A program made the position numbers and the translations under genes. Under the pieces are notes generated by a model. It was not told the DNA's origin, searched no databases, and worked only from the letters and a program-made list of their open reading frames with translations. From assembly GCA_017462735.1 (NCBI GenBank), contig JAFTQO010000009.1, forward strand, positions 140,645 to 204,644: 64,000 bases of DNA. The letters are read 5' to 3'. Below, piece by piece: positions 1 through 8,015 of this stretch (positions within the stretch are counted from its first letter, which is position 1; each line of letters begins with the position of its first letter). The DNA comes from Clostridia bacterium. Its GTDB lineage: Bacteria > Bacillota > Clostridia > Christensenellales > Borkfalkiaceae.

Positions 1-12
1 TTGCACAATCTA

Positions 13-41
13 TTGACAAGCCTAAGCAGTTATGTTATTAT
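13..41 (+). promoter_or_regulatory. sigma-A promoter of the superoxide reductase gene
   Basis: A perfect -35 TTGACA (13-18) is followed after 17 bp by TATTAT (36-41). Transcription would start near 48, about 30 bases before the ATG at 80. The ribosome site AAAGGAG lies at 64-70. Confidence 0.8.
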
Positions 42-79
42 TTAATTAGGATTCAATATCAATAAAGGAGTAAAATCAA

Positions 80-442
80 ATGAAAGTTTATATTTATCAA
101 TGTGAAAAATGTGGCAAAACACTCGTTTCCCCGCACGAAGTTTGCGTAGAGGGGTACAAATTGCTGGAAGCGGGCACGACAGATGCGGCGGTAGAAAAGC
201 ACGTTCCCGTGATAGAAAAGCGTTGTGGCGAAATTAAAGTGAGCGTGGGCTCCGTGATGCACCCTGCTACGCAAGAGCATTATATCGAATGGGTGTTGCT
301 GGTCAGCGATAACGGCTATCAACTCAAATATATCCCCGTAGGGCAAGAAGCGGTGGTAAGTTTCCGTCTTGGCAAGGGGGAAAAGTTGGAGGCGATTTAC
401 GCATACTGCAATCTTCACGGGCTCTGGCAAGCGGAAAACTAA
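80..442 (+). CDS. superoxide reductase (desulfoferrodoxin family) with degenerate N-terminal domain
   Basis: Reduces superoxide to peroxide in the cytoplasm of anaerobes at a mononuclear Fe(His)4(Cys) centre. The ligand set is visible as H41 (KHVP), H61 (MHP), H67 (EHY), C110 and H113 (CNLH), with spacing close to that of characterised enzymes. The N-terminus begins like a desulforedoxin domain with C8xxC11, but the paired CC that completes the second iron site is absent; C22 is the only other cysteine there. The second iron centre is therefore probably missing or altered. The next gene, a flavin reductase-rubredoxin fusion, is a plausible electron donor. Strong promoter and AAAGGAG ribosome site upstream. 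Confidence 0.93.
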   Translation: MKVYIYQCEKCGKTLVSPHEVCVEGYKLLEAGTTDAAVEKHVPVIEKRCGEIKVSVGSVMHPATQEHYIEWVLLVSDNGYQLKYIPVGQEAVVSFRLGKGEKLEAIYAYCNLHGLWQAEN

Positions 443-463
443 TAACCAAGTAGAGGTGTGACT

Positions 464-1069
464 ATGGATAAAAAGGCAATGTATAAGATTTCGTACGGCT
501 TGTATGTATTGACGGTCAACGACGGACAAAAGGACAGCGGTTGTATCGTCAACACGGTGTCTATGATGACGGACAATCCTACCCGTATCGTCGTGTTTGT
601 GAATAATGCAAATTATACGGCGGAGGTCTTAAAAAAGACGGGTGTCTTCAACGTCTCCGTGCTTGCGGAAAGCGCGCCGTTTGATCTTTTTAAGCGGTTT
701 GGTTTCCAAAGCGGGCGGGAGGTAGACAAATTCGCGGATACAAAGTATCCGCGCGCAAGCAACGGATTGCGTTATGTCGACGAACACGCAAACGCGCTGA
801 TCAGCGCGAAAGTGGTGGATAAATACGATTACGGCACGCATACCTTATTCGTTGCCGAGGTAACGGACGCAATGACGTTGTCGGACGAAAACAGCGTCAC
901 GTACAACTATTATCAAGCAAATATCAAACCCAAACCCGACGCCCCTAAAGAAGAGGGCAAGGAAAAGTGGGTTTGTTCCGTTTGCGGCTATACGCACGAA
1001 GGAGAGTTGCCTGAGGATTTTATTTGTCCTTGGTGTAAGCATCCTGCTAGTGATTTTGTTAAGGCGTAA
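464..1069 (+). CDS. flavin reductase domain fused to C-terminal rubredoxin
   Basis: Residues 1 to about 160 match the FMN-binding flavin reductase-like family (split-barrel flavoredoxin type). The last 40 residues are a rubredoxin with CSVCG and CPWCK metal-binding pairs. Such high-molecular-weight rubredoxins pass electrons from NAD(P)H or flavin to oxygen and superoxide detoxifying enzymes. The gene lies 21 bases after the superoxide reductase, so co-transcription is likely. An in-frame GTG at 458 is possible, but the ATG at 464 sits at proper spacing from AGAGGTG (452-458). A weak GCGT/ACGC hairpin with TTTT overlaps the stop codon and may terminate the operon. Confidence 0.9.
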   Translation: MDKKAMYKISYGLYVLTVNDGQKDSGCIVNTVSMMTDNPTRIVVFVNNANYTAEVLKKTGVFNVSVLAESAPFDLFKRFGFQSGREVDKFADTKYPRASNGLRYVDEHANALISAKVVDKYDYGTHTLFVAEVTDAMTLSDENSVTYNYYQANIKPKPDAPKEEGKEKWVCSVCGYTHEGELPEDFICPWCKHPASDFVKA

Positions 1070-1079
1070 AGACGCTTTT

Positions 1080-1170
1080 ACAATGTATAGTGGATAGTGC
1101 ATAGCGCATAGTGGTGGAAAGAAATAATTCCGCAATTATGCACTTTGCATTTTGCATTATGCATTAACGA
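1080..1170. repeat. AT-rich low-complexity intergenic repeat
   Basis: This stretch is built from short repeated words (GTGCATAG, GCATAGTG, then GCATTTTGCATTATGCATT), arms that partly complement each other. A related run of GTGAATA words occurs at 62516-62533. It looks like a dispersed non-coding repeat rather than a gene; the reverse-strand open frame through it has no gene-like features. Confidence 0.45.
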
Positions 1171-1222
1171 AAGTCTATTTTTGTCGAAAGGTAAAAAAAG
1201 GGAAAAATCCCCGCAAAAAAAC

Positions 1223-1251
1223 TTGACAATCTGTTTTTTACTTGTTATAAT
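1223..1251 (+). promoter_or_regulatory. consensus sigma-A promoter of rpsU
   Basis: TTGACA (1223-1228), 17-bp spacer, TATAAT (1246-1251), both hexamers perfect. This fits a highly expressed ribosomal protein gene. Confidence 0.88.
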
Positions 1252-1299
1252 CAGTAGCGTATTCAAAATAATGCGGTTAGGCAAAGGAAGGTGAAAAGG

Positions 1300-1476
1300 A
1301 TGTCCACGGTAAAAGTAGGCGAAAACGAAAACGTTGAAAGCGCCCTTCGTCGTTTTAAGAGAAAATGCTCTCGTGACGGTATCATCGGCGACTTGAGAAA
1401 GAAAGAATTCTACGAAAAACCTTCCGTTAAGAGAAAGAAAAAATCGGAAGCCGCAAGAAAAAGAAGTAGAAACTAA
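1300..1476 (+). CDS. rpsU: 30S ribosomal protein S21
   Basis: A 58-residue, very basic protein with the S21 signature: [20 protein letters not shown] at the start, an FYEKPS segment in the middle and an arginine/lysine tail. S21 binds the small subunit near the anti-Shine-Dalgarno region and helps initiation. The frame opens at a GTG at 1291, but the ATG at 1300 preceded by GGAAGG (1286-1291) gives the conserved family start. It is monocistronic: a perfect promoter lies upstream and a strong terminator directly downstream. Confidence 0.97.
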   Translation: MSTVKVGENENVESALRRFKRKCSRDGIIGDLRKKEFYEKPSVKRKKKSEAARKRSRN

Positions 1477-1483
1477 GCAAAAG

Positions 1484-1509
1484 ACTCACGCAAGTAGCGT
1501 GAGTTTTTT
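1484..1509 (+). terminator. Rho-independent terminator of rpsU
   Basis: Stem ACTCACGC (1484-1491) / GCGTGAGT (1497-1504), 5-base loop, followed by a T run. Confidence 0.9.
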
Positions 1510-1580
1510 CTTTGCAAAAAATCTCTTAATAGGGGTGTTTTTGCCGAAAAAAGCAGTAAAAAAGGGAAAGAGGTGGCAAG

Positions 1581-1982
1581 ATGTCCGAGACAAAAAGAAG
1601 CAGTTTGAAAGAGTTTTCACGGCAGGCAAAAAATCGCATCAAAAACGGCTTTTGGGAGGCGTGCAAAGAGGGGTACGATAAGAGTATGCGTTCCGCCAAA
1701 GAACAGGGCGTAAGCGAGAGTAAAGCGGGGCAGTATTTCAAAAGCAAAGTCGCGGGCAAGATAGCGGGAGAAAAGGAAGATGACTTTTATGTAAAAGTCA
1801 AAGAAATGCTCCTTGCCGAGGGCGAGGTCAGCGACGCCATTGGCAGACTGACGGACAAGGCGTATTACGACACCCTTTCCTACGAAGAAAAACAGCGTTA
1901 TACGTTATCGTTGAGCGAGCGGTATTTGCGCGCACTCGAACGCTTCCGTAAAGAGTGTGAATTCGACGTGTTGGACGGGTAA
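1581..1982 (+). CDS. conserved hypothetical protein, charged and helical
   Basis: I do not recognise the family. The 133-residue product is hydrophilic, rich in Lys, Glu and Arg, with no membrane segment or signal peptide and no clear catalytic motif. It reads as mostly helical. The start is supported by GAGGTGG (1569-1575) a few bases before the ATG. It follows the rpsU terminator, so it probably has its own promoter, although I see no consensus one in the short gap. Codon use is like the neighbouring housekeeping genes. Confidence 0.65.
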   Translation: MSETKRSSLKEFSRQAKNRIKNGFWEACKEGYDKSMRSAKEQGVSESKAGQYFKSKVAGKIAGEKEDDFYVKVKEMLLAEGEVSDAIGRLTDKAYYDTLSYEEKQRYTLSLSERYLRALERFRKECEFDVLDG

Positions 1983-2003
1983 AGCATAACAAAAAAGACG
2001 ACT

Positions 2004-2219
2004 TTATTTGTCGTCTTTTTCATATTCAACTAATTCGTCTAACGTAATATCGAAAAAATTTGCCAAGATGCAAAGGGTGTAAATATCAGGCGTGCTATAC
2101 CCGTTTTCATAATTGGAAATAAGGCTCTTTTTTCCGCGTAATATTTCGGCAAGTTGTCCTTGCGTTAAGCCTAGTTGCTTTCTATAAAATTTAATATTTT
2201 CGGCAATTTTTGTTTTCAT
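2004..2219 (-). CDS. XRE-family HTH repressor
   Basis: A 71-residue single-domain lambda-repressor-like HTH protein. The core reads LGLTQGQLAEIL then SLISNYENGYSTP, the usual helix 2-turn-helix 3 and following helix, ending with a short acidic tail. Translation probably starts at the ATG at 2219; a longer frame uses a TTG at 2231 that lies inside the divergent promoter. No ribosome site precedes it. It is divergent from the membrane/coiled-coil gene at 2304 and probably represses that promoter, and perhaps its own, through two GTACAA-N5-TTGTA(C/T) sites in the 85-bp gap. Confidence 0.85.
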   Translation of the reverse strand: MKTKIAENIKFYRKQLGLTQGQLAEILRGKKSLISNYENGYSTPDIYTLCILANFFDITLDELVEYEKDDK

Positions 2220-2224
2220 AGTTC

Positions 2225-2280
2225 TTGACAAATGTACAACTTTCTTGTATAATTATGGGAAAAGTACAAGATAATTGTAC
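2225..2280 (+). promoter_or_regulatory. promoter with two inverted-repeat operators
   Basis: TTGACA (2225-2230), 17-bp spacer, TATAAT (2248-2253), reading toward the gene at 2304. Operator 1, GTACAA-N5-TTGTAT (2234-2250), fills the spacer and overlaps the -10. Operator 2, GTACAA-N5-TTGTAC (2264-2280), is a perfect 6-5-6 palindrome centred 30 bp downstream. A repressor bound at both would block polymerase; the adjacent XRE gene is the obvious candidate. Confidence 0.8.
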
Positions 2281-2303
2281 ACTAAAAAGGGAGAAACGTT
2301 GTC

Positions 2304-3443
2304 GTGGAGATAAGTAGCAAAAAGAGTAAAGAAGAATTACTGGCAGACTTTTATGCGCTTCGGGCGGGGCTATCGGTGGTTTCTATCTATGCGGACGAAT
2401 TGAGGCAGATAGAGGAAACGGATAAACAGAATATGGAGAAAAAAAGAGAGCAAGAAAAAGAGGTGAGGGAAAAGAGAAGTAGTTTGCAAGCTAAAGAATT
2501 TAAAATTACTTGGGTGCAAAAGCAGCAGGAAGCAATACAAAAGCAGATTGCTGAAAAACAGGCGTACCTCTGCAATAAAAAGCAAGTAAGAAAAGACGTA
2601 AGAAAAGAATATAAAGAATTATATCCTCTTGGTGCTCTATTCGAGGAGGAGTATATTGTGGCAATGTTGCTGTTTTTTTGGGCGATATTGCCGTTTAGGG
2701 GCCTTATATTTGCACCGATTGCAAAAGCAGCGATCAAACACAATATAATAAAAAAAGAAAAGAAAAAAATAAGTGATTTGCAAACAGAGAATGAAACTCT
2801 TAAAATAGAGCAAATCGAATTAAGCAAGACAGCCGATTTATTGAGAAAAGAAGCCGAGGACACTGAAAAATGTTGTGAAGAGGCAAAGCAGAGATATGAC
2901 TTACAAAAGGTCGATTTGACGAAGCAAAATGGACTTTGGGTTGAAAAGATAAAAGGCGTAAAAGACTCGTTGAATCGTACGTATGACAACCAACTTTCAG
3001 AATCGGATTGGAAAAATTTAGATTTGGTGATATATTATCTTGAAACAGGTCGTGCGGATACCTTGAAAGAAGCATTACAACTTTTAGATAAACAGTTACA
3101 AACGAATCAAATAACCAATGAAATAAGAAGAGCAAGTGAAACAATTTCGGCTAATATTTACATGGCGGCTCAAAAGATGGGTGAGGCATTAGCGAGAAGT
3201 TTTTCTGTTATCAGCAATCAACTTGCGCAGGTGAATAGTAATTTAAAAACGATTGGAGGAAGTATAGAGCAATCCAATGAAAAGGTGAAGGGCTTGTCTG
3301 AAAGAATGGAACTGATACGTACCAATATGGGGCAACAACTCTCCGCAATAGATTTGAATAATGCTTTGTTGGAGAAATCGAATATGAGCAGTACGGCGTT
3401 ATTGGAAGATTTACGATACGGGCAAAGATATTGGGTAAAATAA
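2304..3443 (+). CDS. coiled-coil membrane-associated protein of unknown function
   Basis: 379 residues, family not recognised. Residues 30-105 and 150-215 are strongly charged heptad-like helices (many Lys/Glu/Gln), separated by one hydrophobic segment at about 117-140 that could span or anchor in the membrane. The C-terminal half carries polar helices with repeated Asn/Gln/Ser, resembling the signalling helices of receptor proteins but without a recognisable module. The start is a GTG with AAGGGAG 10 bases upstream. It is transcribed from the operator-containing promoter at 2225-2253 and ends at a strong terminator, so it forms a regulator-effector pair with the divergent XRE gene. Function unknown. 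Confidence 0.75.
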   Translation: MEISSKKSKEELLADFYALRAGLSVVSIYADELRQIEETDKQNMEKKREQEKEVREKRSSLQAKEFKITWVQKQQEAIQKQIAEKQAYLCNKKQVRKDVRKEYKELYPLGALFEEEYIVAMLLFFWAILPFRGLIFAPIAKAAIKHNIIKKEKKKISDLQTENETLKIEQIELSKTADLLRKEAEDTEKCCEEAKQRYDLQKVDLTKQNGLWVEKIKGVKDSLNRTYDNQLSESDWKNLDLVIYYLETGRADTLKEALQLLDKQLQTNQITNEIRRASETISANIYMAAQKMGEALARSFSVISNQLAQVNSNLKTIGGSIEQSNEKVKGLSERMELIRTNMGQQLSAIDLNNALLEKSNMSSTALLEDLRYGQRYWVK

Positions 3444-3448
3444 GTAGG

Positions 3449-3477
3449 AACCGCCGCATAGGAAATGCGGCGGTTTT
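3449..3477 (+). terminator. Rho-independent terminator
   Basis: An 11-bp perfect stem AACCGCCGCAT (3449-3459) / ATGCGGCGGTT (3465-3475) followed by T residues, just after the coiled-coil gene. Confidence 0.9.
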
Positions 3478-3508
3478 ATAATATACTAAAATTCGACGAA
3501 TAATCTGC

Positions 3509-3537
3509 TTGAAAAAAAGCGCGGGATATGCTATAAT
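3509..3537 (+). promoter_or_regulatory. promoter of pcrA, predicted leaderless start
   Basis: TTGAAA (3509-3514), 17-bp spacer, TATAAT (3532-3537). Only six bases separate the -10 from the pcrA ATG at 3544, so transcription should begin at or beside the start codon. No Shine-Dalgarno sequence is possible in that space. Confidence 0.75.
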
Positions 3538-3543
3538 AAAAGT

Positions 3544-5931
3544 ATGAGCGCAACGAAAGAAATTTTGGACAAATTAAACGAGGAACAATTAGCCCCCGTC
3601 TTACAGACGGAAGGGGCTGTTTTGGTTTTGGCGGGCGCGGGTAGCGGCAAGACGCGCGTGCTCGTCTCCCGTATCGCCTATCTCGTGGACGAAAAGGGGG
3701 TCAACCCTGCGGGGATTTTGGCGATTACTTTCACCAACAAAGCGGCTAACGAGATGAAGGAAAGGCTGTACGGCGTCGTGCCGACGAAGGATATGTGGGT
3801 ATGCACCATACACAGTATGTGCGTGCGGATTTTGCGCGACTTTGCCGAAGAGGCGGGCTTAAACAAAAATTTCTCGATATACAGCGAAACAGAGCGCAAC
3901 AACGTCATCAAAAAGTCCTTTCAGGAGTGCGGCTACGAGGACGACAAACTACTGAAAAGTGTAAAATATCATATCAGCAACGCCAAAATGCTGGGCTTTT
4001 CTCCCGCCCGTTACGCGGAGGAATACGCGGGCGAGAGGGATATCGACGACGTTGCAAAAGTATACGAAAGATATCAGCGCCATTTGCGCGAGAACAACGC
4101 CCTTGACTTTGACGACCTACTCAACGAAACGCGCAATCTTTTGGCAACCAATAAAGAGGCGCTGGAATACTTATCTGGTAGATTTAGATACATTTTAGTG
4201 GACGAGTTTCAGGACACCAACGGGGTGCAATACGAGATAGTTAAACTGCTTGCCACCGTCCACGGCAACCTGTTTGCGGTAGGGGACGACGACCAGTCCA
4301 TCTACGGCTGGCGAGGGGCGAAAATTGAAAACATCCTGCACTTTGAAAAGGATTTTAAGGGCGCAAAGGTGTTTAAGTTGCAGCGCAACTACCGCTCCAC
4401 CAAGCAAATTTTAAGCCTTGCCAACACCGTCATCAAAAACAACGGCAGACGTAAGGAAAAGACTCTTTGGACTGAAAACGACGAGGGCGCAAAACCTAAG
4501 TTACACGAGGCGGACGAGGAGAGTAGCGAGGCGCGCTACGTCGCGCAGACCATCGTGGCTTTGCGTAGACAGGGCTATCAATATAAAGATTTTGCCGTGC
4601 TAATGCGCCTCAACGCCCTGACCCGTTCTTTCGAACAAGAGTTCTCGGCGGACGGGATACCCTTTAAGGTGTTCGGCGGCTTTAAGTTCTACGAAAGAAA
4701 GGAAATCAAAGACCTGCTTGCCTATTTGCGCTTGATTGCCAACCCGTTCGATAGCGAGGCGGCGGTGCGTATTATCAACTTCCCCAAGCGGGGGATTGGC
4801 GCCAAGACGGTGGACGCCTTGCAAAACTACGCCTTTGAAAACGGCGTGTCCGTCTACGACGCGTTGTTTGAATTAGACGAAATCGGCTTTACGGGCGGGA
4901 CGAGGCAGAAGTTGGAAGGGTTTGCTACCCTCGTCAACAAATGGATAAAAGACAGCATTTCTTTGTCCGTGGACGAACTAGTAAAAAACATCGTCGCGGA
5001 TACGAATATGCGGCTGGCGTACAGCGACGACAGCGACGATAGCCTCAACAAACTTGCCAACATTGACGAATTTATCAACGCCGTCGACGAGTTTTGCAGG
5101 CTGAATCCGCAGGCGACGTTGACCGACTATTTAGCGCAAGTGACCTTATCCACCGACACGGACGAGATGGACGACAGCGACTACGTGACGCTCGCTACCA
5201 TCCACGCCGTTAAGGGGCTAGAATTCTCTTGCGTATTTATCAGCGGCTTGGAAGAAAATATCCTGCCCGTCTCCCGTGCGTCTAGCGACAGCGACGATAT
5301 GGAAGAAGAAAGGCGACTCATGTACGTCGCTATCACAAGGGCGAAAGAACATTTGTATTTGACCCGCAGTAAAAGCAGATTTTTATACGGCAAGAGAGAG
5401 CCGACTATGCGCTCTTGCTTTATCAAAGAACTTTCTTCTTGCTTGGATTTGCCCAAAGAAAAACCCCGTTACGGCGGGTACGATAGATATCGTAGTTACG
5501 ACGACGATGACGAGGCAAATTACGGCAATTCGTCCTACGGCGCAGGCAGATTTTCGGGTGGCAGGTACGGGGATAACTCTTCGTACGGGTACGGAAAATC
5601 GGGCTACGGGTACGGAAATTCGGGGGTAAAGCGCAGCGTGTACAGAGAGGAGAGTTATTCCTCGTATTCGCCGGCAAACCCCAGCGTGTACGGCGGACAA
5701 AAGGACAGCGGCTTCGCCTATGGCTCGGCTACGGCAAAACCCAAGGTCGAAAAGCCGAAGGACGTATCCGTCTTCCAGGTCGGGGTAAAAGTCAATCACG
5801 CTAAGTTCGGCGACGGCACGGTAGTAGGGGTGCACGGCGCGGGCAATAACACGATAGTGGACGTGGCGTTTGCAGGCTACGGTATCAAGCAACTTTCGGC
5901 GTCGATTGCGCCGTTAACAATCAAAAACTAA
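3544..5931 (+). CDS. pcrA: ATP-dependent DNA helicase PcrA (UvrD/Rep family)
   Basis: Superfamily 1A 3'-5' helicase for repair, plasmid rolling-circle replication and removal of RecA or stalled polymerase. Walker A AGAGSGKT lies near residues 30-37, motif II DEFQDTN and DDDQSIYGWRGA near 220-260, and motif VI AITRAKEHLYL near 600. Two helicase core regions with inserted 1B and 2B domains fit the usual size. Residues about 640-735 form an unusual linker rich in Tyr, Gly and Ser. The last 55 residues are the PcrA C-terminal Tudor-like module (VKVNHAKFGDGTVV) that contacts RNA polymerase in Bacillus. ligA follows after 9 bases, as in many Bacillota (pcrA-ligA operon). Confidence 0.97.
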   Translation: MSATKEILDKLNEEQLAPVLQTEGAVLVLAGAGSGKTRVLVSRIAYLVDEKGVNPAGILAITFTNKAANEMKERLYGVVPTKDMWVCTIHSMCVRILRDFAEEAGLNKNFSIYSETERNNVIKKSFQECGYEDDKLLKSVKYHISNAKMLGFSPARYAEEYAGERDIDDVAKVYERYQRHLRENNALDFDDLLNETRNLLATNKEALEYLSGRFRYILVDEFQDTNGVQYEIVKLLATVHGNLFAVGDDDQSIYGWRGAKIENILHFEKDFKGAKVFKLQRNYRSTKQILSLANTVIKNNGRRKEKTLWTENDEGAKPKLHEADEESSEARYVAQTIVALRRQGYQYKDFAVLMRLNALTRSFEQEFSADGIPFKVFGGFKFYERKEIKDLLAYLRLIANPFDSEAAVRIINFPKRGIGAKTVDALQNYAFENGVSVYDALFELDEIGFTGGTRQKLEGFATLVNKWIKDSISLSVDELVKNIVADTNMRLAYSDDSDDSLNKLANIDEFINAVDEFCRLNPQATLTDYLAQVTLSTDTDEMDDSDYVTLATIHAVKGLEFSCVFISGLEENILPVSRASSDSDDMEEERRLMYVAITRAKEHLYLTRSKSRFLYGKREPTMRSCFIKELSSCLDLPKEKPRYGGYDRYRSYDDDDEANYGNSSYGAGRFSGGRYGDNSSYGYGKSGYGYGNSGVKRSVYREESYSSYSPANPSVYGGQKDSGFAYGSATAKPKVEKPKDVSVFQVGVKVNHAKFGDGTVVGVHGAGNNTIVDVAFAGYGIKQLSASIAPLTIKN

Positions 5932-5940
5932 GGAAAGGTT

Positions 5941-7884
5941 ATGGACGAACAAAGACGCATTACCGATATACTCAACGAGTGGGCGCACCAGTATTACGTA
6001 CTGGACAATCCCACCGTTTCGGATAAGGAATACGACGAATTATACGATAAATTAAAGGCGCTGGAAGAAAAGAGCGGCGTAGTCTTTGACGACAGCCCGA
6101 CGAGACGGGTGGGCGGCGAGGTGCTCAAAGGCTTTGAGAAGCACACGCATATCGCCCGTTTGTACAGTCTCGATAAGGCGACTTCTACGGAGGGACTGTC
6201 GGCGTTTTTGACTCGTGCCGAGAAAGCGGCGGGGAAGAGTCCCGTTTATACGGTGGAGTATAAATTCGACGGCTTGACGGTCTGCTTGACGTACGACAAG
6301 GGCAAGTTCGTCCGCGCAACGACGCGTGGTAACGGCACGGTGGGCGAGGACGTCACCGCACAGGTGCTGACTATCAAATCCTTTCCGTTGAAAATATCCT
6401 ATCAAGGCACTTTGGAGGTGCGCGGGGAGACGGTTATCCGTCTTTCCGTATTGGAGCAGTACAACAAGACGGCGGCAGAGCCTTTGAAAAACGCCCGCAA
6501 CGCGGCGGCAGGCGCTATCCGCAACCTCGACCCCAAAGTGACGCAGGCAAGAAAGCCGGAGATTTATTTTTACGATATCAACTACCTGTCGGGCGGCGAG
6601 CGTATGTCGCAGACGGCTGCGCACGAATTTTTACAAAAAGAGGGCTTTAAAGTCTTTCCCTATTTTAAGGTTTGTAAGACGGGCGAAGAGGTCAAGGCGG
6701 CGATTGACGAGATAGAAATTGCCCGCAAAGAAATCGACGTTTTGACGGACGGCGCGGTAATTAAAATCGACGACGATTCCGTCCGTGAAGAGATGGGACA
6801 TACGGATAAATTCCCCCGTTGGGCAATCGCCTATAAGTTTGAAGCGGAAGAGGTAACCACCCTTTTGAAAGAGGTGATTTGGCAGGTCGGGCGCACGGGA
6901 AAACTGACGCCGCTTGCTTTGTTGGAGCCTGTGGAACTTGGCGGCGCGACCGTTTCGAGGGCGACGCTCAACAACTACGGCGATATTTTGCGAAAGGACG
7001 TCAAAATAGGCTCTCGCGTGCTGGTTAGACGCTCTAACGAAGTTATCCCCGAGATTTTGGGTGCGACGGAGCACTATCCTCACAGCGCGCCCGTAGAAAA
7101 ACCCGAGACCTGTCCTTATTGCGGCGAGAAGTTGCAAGAGATCGGGGCGCATTTATTCTGTCCCAATCGTGCGTGCCTTCCTAGGGTAACGGCAAAACTT
7201 GACCATTATGCGAGCAAGAACGCGATGGATATCGAGGGTTTTTCGGGCAGTACGGCAACCTTGCTCATTGAGAAAAAAGGGGTGCAGAACTTTGCCGACT
7301 TGTACGCGCTTAAAGAGGACGACTTACGAGATTTAGACGGCTTTAAAGAAAAGAAAATAGCCAATCTTTTATCGGGGATAGAAAAAAGCAAATCCACGCC
7401 GTTGGACGCCTATCTTTTTGCAATAGGTATCGACGGTGTCGGGCGCGTAGCCGCCAAAGATTTAGCGAAGAAATTTAAAAGTTTGGACGGGCTTGCTAAG
7501 GCTACGGAAGAGGAACTTATCGCCATGGAAAACGTCGGCGAAATTACGGCAAAAGGGATTGTTTCTTACTTTGCGGACGAGGACAACGCTCTGCAACTTG
7601 CTCGGCTCAAAGAGATAGGGATAGACCCCGTTTGGGCAGAGGAAGAAAAGTCTGGTACGTTTAGCGGCGAGGCGGTAGTGCTGACGGGCACGTTGCAAAA
7701 GTTCAAGCGCAGCGAAGCGCAAAAACTCATTGAGACAAGAGGGGGAGAAGTCCTCTCTTCGGTGACGGCAAAGACGACGCTAGTCGTCGCAGGCGAAAGC
7801 GCTGGAAGCAAACTTGATAAAGCCAAAAAACTCGGCGTCCGTATCATCGGCGAAGAGGAGTTTGAAAAACTCTTGGAAAAATAG
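5941..7884 (+). CDS. ligA: NAD-dependent DNA ligase
   Basis: Seals nicks during replication and repair using NAD+. Domains in order: NAD-binding Ia region (YYVLDNPTVSDKEYDELY), adenylation domain with the nucleophilic lysine in EYKFDG (K108), OB fold, four-cysteine zinc finger (CPYCG...CPNRACLP, near 390-412), helix-hairpin-helix repeats, and a C-terminal BRCT domain (about 573-647). At 647 residues it is slightly shorter than the typical 670. The ribosome site GGAAAGG precedes the ATG. Cotranscribed with pcrA. Confidence 0.97.
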   Translation: MDEQRRITDILNEWAHQYYVLDNPTVSDKEYDELYDKLKALEEKSGVVFDDSPTRRVGGEVLKGFEKHTHIARLYSLDKATSTEGLSAFLTRAEKAAGKSPVYTVEYKFDGLTVCLTYDKGKFVRATTRGNGTVGEDVTAQVLTIKSFPLKISYQGTLEVRGETVIRLSVLEQYNKTAAEPLKNARNAAAGAIRNLDPKVTQARKPEIYFYDINYLSGGERMSQTAAHEFLQKEGFKVFPYFKVCKTGEEVKAAIDEIEIARKEIDVLTDGAVIKIDDDSVREEMGHTDKFPRWAIAYKFEAEEVTTLLKEVIWQVGRTGKLTPLALLEPVELGGATVSRATLNNYGDILRKDVKIGSRVLVRRSNEVIPEILGATEHYPHSAPVEKPETCPYCGEKLQEIGAHLFCPNRACLPRVTAKLDHYASKNAMDIEGFSGSTATLLIEKKGVQNFADLYALKEDDLRDLDGFKEKKIANLLSGIEKSKSTPLDAYLFAIGIDGVGRVAAKDLAKKFKSLDGLAKATEEELIAMENVGEITAKGIVSYFADEDNALQLARLKEIGIDPVWAEEEKSGTFSGEAVVLTGTLQKFKRSEAQKLIETRGGEVLSSVTAKTTLVVAGESAGSKLDKAKKLGVRIIGEEEFEKLLEK

Positions 7885-7927
7885 TCCTAAAAGAGCCAAA
7901 AAATAGGAAGAAAAAGAGACAAGGGAC

Positions 7928-7956
7928 TTGAAATTTATAAAAATCTTTGCTATAAT
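7928..7956 (+). promoter_or_regulatory. promoter of the yicC-gmk-rpoZ-priA cluster
   Basis: TTGAAA (7928-7933), 17-bp spacer, TATAAT (7951-7956), about 60 bases before the yicC ATG. The gap after ligA holds no gene. Confidence 0.78.
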
Positions 7957-8015
7957 AGCAAAGTAATTAGCAAGGCGCGGTAAAATCGCGTCATAAACGA
8001 ACGGGAGAAAACACT

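Noticed and set aside
1078..1284. Minus-strand gene across the repeat before rpsU
   Set aside because: The product consists of repeated HN/CK words from the low-complexity repeat, and it overlaps the rpsU promoter.
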